A DNA stretch of 64,000 nucleotides from Panaeolus papilionaceus (Eukaryota > Basidiomycota > Agaricomycetes > Agaricales): positions 558,001 to 622,000 of the forward strand of contig JADNRZ010000010.1 in the NCBI GenBank assembly GCA_015501605.1, given 5' to 3'. The translations under genes and the position numbers were made by a program. Under the pieces are notes generated by a model. That model was given only the letters and a program-made list of their open reading frames with translations. It searched no databases and had not been told where the DNA came from. Shown here piece by piece: positions 56,881 through 64,000 of the stretch. Each line of letters starts with the position of its first letter. Within the stretch, counting starts at the first letter, position 1.

Positions 56881-57370
56881 TGGGAGGGACGATCTCGAAC
56901 TGAACTCTCTTGGTGGGTCCGAGACTCAAACGCCATAGGCTAGGGTCACCGAGACTCAGCTTAGAAGTTGCAACACCTCCGTTCTATTCAATTGGAACCT
57001 TCCTTGCATTTCTTTCGACCTTCTATTTACCACGACTCATCAAGGCTCTAACATGCCAATTTAATCGAGATAGGTAAAGTTTCTGCGCGTCGTACAGGTT
57101 CAAAATCCCCACAGAGGTCCATGGGAAATAAATCGAGTCCAACTCAGCATGGATTAATAAGAGGGGGATTTGCTCGTTGCTCATAGATCGGAAAAAAAAC
57201 ATGGCTTACCCTGAAGACTGTTACCTCCAGCGTCTTTTGCAACCGAGATGGCCCAGAGGCTGGATTATCCTCCGATGATCACGTTAAATGCCGCAGCCTT
57301 CGCCAAGAGACTTGTCTTGTTTTTTCCTCGACGTGCAAGGCAGAGAACGGCCACGTTTTTGTATCTTCTC
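56881..57370. repeat. ~0.45-kb dispersed duplication, copy 2
   Basis: Same ordered blocks as 53225-53655 (see there). It ends about 350 nt before the RTA1-like gene and may form part of its upstream region. 57371-57724 is the rest of the promoter/leader; no TATA box recognised. Confidence 0.65.
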
Positions 57371-57724
57371 CCCATTGTGTACAATACCTTATTCAAAAAC
57401 CAAGCTACGAACACTTCGCAGCATCTGCATCGACCCCAACGCCCGTCAAGCCCGTACCGATAACCATGGTACCGGCTATTCATACCCGGGCTGCTGCGAG
57501 ATGCTGTTCGGCGCCTACGCCGATCACACTATGGTGATCATTCACCGTCGAGCGTGCTGCGGGTACAGCGCGTTGAAACGATACGCTTTGTCTCGTGTGG
57601 CAGGGACATTGGAGATGGGTTTATAAGACTGCGTCGGAGAGGTGATGATGTATCATCGTTCCCTCCCTCTCTCAGTTCCTTTCCTAGAGTTTGGACGACG
57701 CTTATAGAGAAGTACATTATTGCA

Positions 57725-59212
57725 ATGTCCGCTAATAACAGTAAGCATCGGCTTTTCATACATTCGACTCTTTTTGATCCTCCATACTGACGAACATATG
57801 CTTTTGTTAGCCATAATCCCTATCAATCTCGAGGAAACACCCTATGGATACATTCCATCCAGGAATATTGCCATCACATTCATTGTGTTATTCAGTGTCA
57901 GCACCCGTCAGTAACCCTAACTCTGAAACTAAAACGTCAATTTACTGAATCCAATCTCAACCCTAGTTCTCCATCTAGGTCAACTGACAAAATATCGTCT
58001 ATGGTGGTTGTTGCCTACCGTTTGCCTCTGTGGCGCAATGGAAATCGCTGGATGGGCCGCCCGGTTGTGGTCAAGCTATTCTCCTCTCCTCTCGTCGCCA
58101 TTCCAGATGCAGTATGTCAACTCCTTTGCTATGCATTTTTGAAGTACGGGCTGACCGTGATCGCTATGCAGGATTACCCTTACCATTATTGGCCCGACGC
58201 CACTCCTCGCAGCTAACTTTATTGTCTTGGGAGAAATTATCAAGTACTTGGGTCCTGCCTATAGTCGTCTCAGTCCAAGAATGTGTAAGCCTTTTATTTC
58301 AGATGCTTATAGTATCCAAATGAGCTTACTCGACGTTGAACACATAGACTCGATCCTCTTCTGCACTTGTGTACGTTTAAATTTGGATCCCACGGGGCGA
58401 TTCTTTACTATAATGACGAACTCACGCCCATTCCGAACAGGATGTCGTATCTTTGTTTGTTCAAGGTGCCGGTGGAGGTATTGCAGCCACTGCGGACACG
58501 CACGAAGGCGCTGAGATTGTAAGTACTAAGCCGTTATCAGCGTCCCGTATTCGTGTCTTATTGAATCTCACCTTCGGACCGCTAGGGGTCCCACGTCATG
58601 CTCGGGGGTATTGCGTTCCAACTCTGTAAGGCTTCTTCTCAAAACCCACTCTTCTATTCAGTATTCATTCATACATGCACTCCCACTAGTCGTTATCGTG
58701 ACCTATTCGCTCTGCGGCATCGAGTTCTTTGTGAGATATATGCACGATGCACCATTCACAACGAGCTCCGGCTGGAAGATCTGGGAGAAGAAGTCGGTCC
58801 AGCTGCTCAGCTCTGGAAGGCGCGCTCCCCTCACGAAGAACCTTAAGATCATGATCGGTGGTCTAATCTTCAATACGACAGCTCTGTTCATTCGGTAAGC
58901 ATTCGGTTGATGTCGATCTGGCACCAGAACTCGGACTTAATTAATTACTTGACAGTGCCATCTACCGTACTATCGAGCTCGTGGACGGTTGGAATGGCCC
59001 TATTATCACCAATGAGCTTTTTTTCAGTAAGCCTTTCATTTTAATGCTCCCTTTCCGAGATTTATTTAGCTTGCTCGACAGACGTACTTGATGGAGCAAT
59101 GATTATCTTGGCCATTTATACCCTGAACTTCATTCACCCAGGAAGGTTCTTGGAGAAGGTCCCTGAAGTGAATGATAAGGAGATGAGGCTCAACCAAGTT
59201 GACAGCGTTTAA
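57725..59212 (+). CDS. RTA1-like membrane protein (lipid-translocating exporter family)
   Basis: Starts MSANNT|IIPINLEETPYGYIPSRN at 57725 and ends ...RLNQVDSV at 59212, with about nine exons. Seven helices are expected. Family landmarks are YGYxPSRNIAITFIVLFSVS, LHLGQLTKYRLWWLLP, GAMEIAGWAARLWSS, TLTIIGPTPLLAANFIVLGE, DVVSLFVQGAGGGIAAT (the conserved D-x-x-S...Q-G-x-G-G), FRAIYR-like IRAIYRTIELVDGW and DGAMIILAIYTLNFIHPGR. RTA1-family proteins affect resistance to amphipathic compounds (7-aminocholesterol in yeast) and lipid asymmetry. The precise role here is unknown. An exon-intron junction near 58627 (FQL|VIVTYS) is the least certain. Confidence 0.9.
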
Positions 59213-60030
59213 ATTATATAAATCACAACTACTATGGACTTGTATTGATCAAGGACGTTGCTTTTGATGGGCAAACATAATCTCTCTTTACTGAAGTTAT
59301 TGGTCTGCTACCTGCGAACTCTTGTAGTCGTCTTAGAGTAGTTTAATAATGCTGTTTATATCCATTCTCATCATCATGTATATATAGACTGTACATACAT
59401 AACTTAAAATCTATCAGGATAGAGTCGTCATGACTCAGTATCTAAATTTAGGTCTACTTCATGCTCTAGTTTCGACATGTAAAAGAGGACGATTTCTCGT
59501 TTCTGTAGGATTTACAAAAAGCTTTGTCTAATCTCCGAAATATGCGTAATATTTTTTAGGCCAAGCATCGTAGGAAAGACGGACAGAGCGATGAATGTTT
59601 GTAGAGGAATCTAAGCGATACATCGAATGGGTGGGAAAGTTGCCCATATCATTCAGCGAAACAGACATGTGAAATTGACTTCGCAACATTTCTCCCCTCG
59701 CATGATCACTTGAAGGACTATCTTTACCTATGACTTCTCACAAAGCGCTTGAATGACACTTCCAACAATATAAGCTGGGTTGCTTACACTCCTAGGAGGA
59801 GCAGGCCGTGTACTACCTCTGCTCAGTGATGACCAATACGCCCCTCCGTTTAGCTGCTGCTAGAGGATAACTTTGGTTCATATTCTCTCGTTTGGCGTTC
59901 CATGAGGTAATGATCTTCCTATACAATAATATTTGGCGCACATGAGCATGATTCTCGATGCTCAACTTCATACAGAGACCTCCTCGTCCCAAACTTGATC
60001 ATAAATAATACTGCCACACCCCAGCGCTCC
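59213..60030. other. Intergenic region, no gene seen
   Basis: 3' flank of the RTA1-like gene and upstream region of the F-box-like gene. No coding frame or RNA gene recognised. Confidence 0.5.
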
Positions 60031-60038
60031 ATATAAAG
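60031..60038 (+). promoter_or_regulatory. Candidate TATA box of the F-box-like gene
   Basis: ATATAAAG lies 50-58 nt before the ATG at 60089, followed by a pyrimidine-rich leader (CACTCATCCTCACCGTCGCC). Confidence 0.55.
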
Positions 60039-60088
60039 GTACCCTGTTCAAACCATCAGCTGTCTCACTCATCCTCACCGTCGCCATC

Positions 60089-61693
60089 ATGCCTTCCGTT
60101 TCGAACTCTCCCTATTCGCACCCATACACTCCATATAAGAAGCCCTACCCCACATCACGTACATACTCATCCTCTTCGCTCCACTCAACGACAGCAAATA
60201 CCTCGATCCAACTTCTATGCCGCGACGTGCTTGAGTGCATCTTTACCATTGGCGTAGAAGAGGAACAAGATCCAAGGACACAACACCAATTCCTCCTTTC
60301 CATCTCACAGGTCTGCTTCTCATGGAGATTGGTTTCACATTCGCTCAGGTCGTTATGGGCGCGGTTGGTGGATTTTGAGAGACTGGGTTGGGAGTGGAAT
60401 AACGAGTTGCTTTCCCGCTCCTTCCCTCATTCCATCTCTATTGGCTCCAGGGACCAATTTTCACGTCATGTCAATGTCATATCCGCTGAGCTTAACCACC
60501 TCCAGCGTGTCCGTTCATATCGCATTTCCCTCAACCGGAGCTCTTGGGATGTCCTATGCACTAAATTGCGCGCCCCAGCTCCCCTTCTCGAGCACCTCGA
60601 AGTGAACTATGTGAATTTTCGGAACGACGAACCCCTCCTCCGCCTACCTGGTGATCTCTTCGCTGGTTACGCACCGCATCTCCGTTCATTGACCTTGAAT
60701 CGATGTTGGATAGATGTCTCGGCCACAATCCTTGAATCCTTGACGTCACTTTCGGTGTCTAATCTCCCTGATGCGTTGGCCCCGTCTGTCTCGGAATGGT
60801 GCGAACACCTCCTCCGAACTCCCAATTTGGAGGAACTCGTCCTAATCAATGCTATCTCCTCCCGAGACAACTCACCCGTCTCGCTTGCCCTATCATCTAC
60901 CCATCCGTTGCCAGTAAAACTCCGGTTCCTAGCTCACCTCAATATCAACAATTCGTTGCAAGAGATTGCTTCACTTTTACAACACCTCCTTATACCCATC
61001 GACTGCGATATCATTACTGGCGCCACCAATTGCCAGATAGGCCCAGATCTAGATGTTGTAGCCACCGTATTCTCACAGGCATTACAATATGCCTACAGTC
61101 TCGCCCCTTCGTACAAGCCCCTAAGAATATCCCTCCACGGACCGGCCCTCTGTTTGTCTAACCAACCCAAGGCGCCACACAGTCACTCCGGAAGCGGCTT
61201 GGCTTCACATCTCCCTATCCATTATCTATACATACAACCCGACGCACTTTCGACATGGGAGGAAATACTTCCCTCGGTACTTCGCATTTTAAGCCCGTTA
61301 TTCGAAACGATGACCTTGTTCGAACCACAACTCCCAACATTCCACCCGACTCTGCTCGGATCGCTTATGCGAGCGTCCCGTTTAGATACCTTCAGCAACC
61401 TCACCTCGTGCATGACTAAAGGCCTCCTCCCGCATCTTCAGTGCATCATAGGGTCTGGTGGCGTTCCTCTCCCGGCGCTGGAAAAGATTTTCTTCGCAGA
61501 CGACGAGTCGATGTGGGGCCCCAAGTATCGGACTTTCGTGTCATTCCTACGTTGGAGATCGTCAATGGATGCGCCCATCAGATGCGTTTCCTTCTACAAC
61601 TGCGCAGTCCTGAAAGATACTATCTTCATGTTGGAGTCGATGGGTATCGCTGTCAGGAATAATATGAGTCATGTGCGGTGGCAGAATCTATGA
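60089..61693 (+). CDS. F-box-like / LRR-type protein, intronless, 534 aa
   Basis: A single uninterrupted frame. After a Ser/Pro/Tyr-rich start, residues ~40-92 form an F-box-like segment (LLCRDVLECIFTIGVEE..., HQFLLSISQVCFSWRLVSHS, LWARLV). The rest has irregular leucine-rich repeats, for example LLEHLEVNYVNFR, HLRSLTLNRCWIDVSA, ILESLTSLSVSNLPDA and NLEELVLINAIS. This is the common layout of the very large agaricomycete F-box families, which select targets for SCF ubiquitin ligases. The partner is unknown. Being intronless sets it apart from most genes here. Confidence 0.85.
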   Translation: MPSVSNSPYSHPYTPYKKPYPTSRTYSSSSLHSTTANTSIQLLCRDVLECIFTIGVEEEQDPRTQHQFLLSISQVCFSWRLVSHSLRSLWARLVDFERLGWEWNNELLSRSFPHSISIGSRDQFSRHVNVISAELNHLQRVRSYRISLNRSSWDVLCTKLRAPAPLLEHLEVNYVNFRNDEPLLRLPGDLFAGYAPHLRSLTLNRCWIDVSATILESLTSLSVSNLPDALAPSVSEWCEHLLRTPNLEELVLINAISSRDNSPVSLALSSTHPLPVKLRFLAHLNINNSLQEIASLLQHLLIPIDCDIITGATNCQIGPDLDVVATVFSQALQYAYSLAPSYKPLRISLHGPALCLSNQPKAPHSHSGSGLASHLPIHYLYIQPDALSTWEEILPSVLRILSPLFETMTLFEPQLPTFHPTLLGSLMRASRLDTFSNLTSCMTKGLLPHLQCIIGSGGVPLPALEKIFFADDESMWGPKYRTFVSFLRWRSSMDAPIRCVSFYNCAVLKDTIFMLESMGIAVRNNMSHVRWQNL

Positions 61694-62235
61694 CGCTTCG
61701 ATAGATTGGACCTTCAGTAAGTAGTATATATTATAACCATCATGTATCGCTATCACCGTTGTATTTTAGAAGTGACAGCTCTCGAAGATCTTTGTCCCTG
61801 TACAGTACCAGTTAATGCGGCAATCCAAACCGTATCGTCACATTTTTCATTCAGCTTGTATTCGAGGACAATAAGAAGTGGCACCAACCCTTTCAATTTA
61901 AAATACCAAGCCGAACAGAAATGATCATTAAACGCGGATGTGAAAATAACAGGGAACCTCCAAGACCAGTCAGGGGTCACAACCCCTCGATTGATAATAA
62001 GGTCGACCCTGATGTGAATGTTGTGCCCATCGGGGTATACGTCCGTTATGGTTCTGTGTACACATGGGCAAACTGTCCCTACGCCTCAACACTTACTTAG
62101 AGCCCAAGAGATGATGGTCTCAAGTTTGAATCCCGTTATCACCCATTTTTCCTTTCTCCTCACATATCGCGCCGGGGTGTCCACTTTACTCGTTCCATCC
62201 TCCCTCATCCATCACCGCCTCCTCGTTGATTCCTC
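61694..62235. other. Intergenic region, no gene seen
   Basis: 3' flank of the F-box gene and promoter of the next gene. The piece GTTTGAATCCCG near 62131 recalls a tRNA T-arm, but no tRNA fold could be built. Confidence 0.4.
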
Positions 62236-63475
62236 ATGTCGCTGAACCCAGCATGGCGCCCCAATTTCACCGAAGCGGAGCTCTTTGAGGAGAGGACATG
62301 GCTCCAGGGAGGAATCCTATCCGCTGTAGCTTATGGAATCGTTTTCACTCTCTTCATCCTCAACTTCAGCCTGCTCAAAGATAGGACTATGGCCCCCGGC
62401 ACTTTGGAGAGGAAACGGCTGAATGTAGCACTGCTAGGATATGTGTGCATCATGTTCCTTCTCAGCACACTTACCATGGCGTCCCAGGCGCAAATGACGC
62501 AGCTGGGCTTTGTGGACAATCGAAATTATCCGGGCGGTCCAGGAGCGTTTCAGAAGGAGATGTTTTCATTGCCTATCAGCAATCTGGGGAATGTTTCTTT
62601 TTCAATCATGAATTGGCTCTCTGATTTGGTGCTGGTAAGCCTCTAAATTTATTTTTGCCTTGGTCTCCCGATCAACTCCGTTTTCCTTGTCAGCTATGGA
62701 GGTGCACCGTCATCTACAAGGCCTGTAGATTCTCTCTCAAATTCGTGATGTTCATCCCTGTGCTGATGTACATCACATCGTTCGGTTCGTGTGCCTCTGC
62801 CGGTGTCGGTGTCGTTCGAAATATTAACCTGTCGTATGAAATAGTCACAGGAATAATCTATCTGTATCAAGTCTCACGTCCCGGGGCGTCTCCATGGGCT
62901 ACAGAAATGTTTACCCTCATCTACTCTATCATCAGTCTAGGCCTCAACATCGTTCTCACTATGATGATCGTAGTCCGGCTCTTCATCCACCGACGCCGCG
63001 TCATTAAAGCAATTGGATCCCGGCACGGCGCTCAATACACCGGTATCATCTCCATTCTTGTTGAATCCGCCTTCATATTGGATATCATCGTGCTCCTATT
63101 CATCATCCCGTTCGCCCTCGACAGCCCCCTCGCCAATACCTTTCTATCCACGCTTGTCCAGGTTCAGGTAAGCCCCATCGTGTGCTCTATCAATCTCGGA
63201 CACGGATAAGTTTTTAACAAGGGAATAACTTTGCATTTCAGACTATTGCCTCCTTCATGATTATATTCAGGGTTGCGACTGGGACTGCGTGGGCTTCCAG
63301 CACAGCAAACACTTTGATGACCAACGACATCACAGACAGAGTGCAAGAACTGTCAGTTATTAATTTTCAGCGGCGAGGGCTCGACCATACCACGGCAGTG
63401 GATCTGAGGACGAGTCAAGAAGTGACCCAGCATTCCGAGATGGGGCGAAAAAGTATGAGAGGCGAACCTCTATAG
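62236..63475 (+). CDS. Seven-TM-like orphan membrane protein, 368 aa
   Basis: Exons 62236-62634, 62694-63167 and 63242-63475 total 369 codons. Helices, approximately: AVAYGIVFTLFILNFSLL, LLGYVCIMFLLSTLTMAS, FSIMNWLSDLVLLWRCTVIY, FVMFIPVLMYITSFG, YSIISLGLNIVLTMMIVVRL, IISILVESAFILDIIVLLFI and a last one near the third exon (TIASFMIIFRVATGTAW). A cytosolic RRRVIKAIGSRHGAQY loop and FRVATGTAW are typical of a large, uncharacterised agaricomycete family, often written up as hypothetical seven-transmembrane proteins. The C-terminal ~55 residues are cytosolic. No ligand or G-protein link is known to me. Confidence 0.82.
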
Positions 63476-64000
63476 TTTTCATGACCTCTTCGGCATACAG
63501 AATATAGTGTACTCAATAGATGTCTGCGCCATTCACATTGCATCCTAACCCCTTCGATATGTATGTACATATTTAATCAAGTAGTTGTAGTTTTTCTCAA
63601 AGTTGCTATCCAATACATACCTTGTACGCCGCGTTATACCCAGCTTTTGAAGACATTCCAGACATTCCAGACAGAACGCGCTCGATGTCTATTCTTAGAA
63701 TAAGATAACCCCCGTGGCCCCGACCCTGCACGTAGAGTATGTATTGACTTACGCAATAACCCCCGTTTTCAGCGGGGAAACTGACACAGGTCTACTTGTC
63801 CAACCAGTTAAATGAATAGATTGTAGGAGATGAAACCTTACTGTTTGAATTCTTACCCCAGGGGAAAAAGAGAGGCTCATGTCCCTTTTTGTGGCTTTGC
63901 GGAAGGATACAATATCAAGGAGATTCGAGCGAAATGAACTTCCGACTTGTGTTTTGGTGTAATAGGGCCAATGTATGACGCCGACGTCTATCTGAAAATA
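63476..64000. other. Intergenic end of window
   Basis: No gene seen. A short direct repeat GACATTCCA GACATTCCA GACA lies at about 63651-63674, and the words ATAACCCCCGT recur at about 63704 and 63758. Confidence 0.4.

Noticed and set aside
62060..62160. tRNA-like T-arm word GTTTGAATCCC
   Set aside because: T-stem does not pair and no D-arm/anticodon stem of correct spacing can be drawn.

Overview
The window looks like nuclear DNA of an agaricomycete (mushroom-forming basidiomycete). The genes are dense and lie on both strands. They are broken by many 50-70 nt GT-AG introns, often with CTAAC-type branch points. Several families typical of agaricomycetes occur: a G-domain protein with a helical tail, RTA1-like and seven-TM-like membrane proteins, an F-box-like/LRR protein, a basidiomycete histidine-acid phytase and a proteinase K-like subtilase. 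All calls come from reading the sequence by eye, without a database search.

Layout. 1-1.2 kb: 3' part of a G-domain gene. 1.5-6.9 kb: repeat-rich accessory DNA with relics of an allantoate-permease-like MFS gene, clusters of G/C-run hairpins, a 97-nt near-perfect hairpin, a frameshifted acidic-tail relic and one small spliced gene. 7-9.5 kb: large orphan membrane protein. 10-11.9 kb: Q/P-rich protein with a basic C-terminus (minus). 12.7-18.4 kb: full-length ABCA-type ABC transporter (minus). 18.7-21.3 kb: MFS transporter (minus). 22.8-24.5 kb: secreted subtilase (minus). 26.5-28.8 kb: DUF1308/C7orf25-like protein (minus). 30.8-41.9 kb: phytase, GPR1/FUN34/YaaH transporter, a second allantoate-permease-like MFS gene and a Pho84-like phosphate symporter (minus). 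44.9-45.4 kb: degenerate CTCATAGAC minisatellite. 45.7-53.0 kb: two divergently transcribed genes of one unrecognised repeat-domain family. 54.1-55.7 kb: coiled-coil protein. 56-56.7 kb: decayed ABC ATPase. 57.7-59.2 kb: RTA1-like gene. 60.1-61.7 kb: F-box-like protein. 62.2-63.5 kb: seven-TM-like protein.

How the genes may work together. The 30.8-41.9 kb block reads as nutrient acquisition. A phytase would release phosphate outside the cell, a Pho84-type proton symporter would take it up, and acetate-type and organic-anion/ureide-type carriers lie between them. Co-regulation is inference only. The most unusual item is the head-to-head gene pair at 45.7-53.0 kb. Each gene has three A-B repeat units marked by an FExxFGYxY-like segment, an LPSW-like segment on or after a short exon, a W...RTY segment and a FVYCNG...VYFxG segment. 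Intron positions are conserved between units, which suggests duplication of an ancestral exon-intron module. I do not recognise the family.

The subtilase and the phytase each have a micro-exon (6 nt and 9 nt) at or next to the catalytic motif; automatic gene callers would probably mis-model both.
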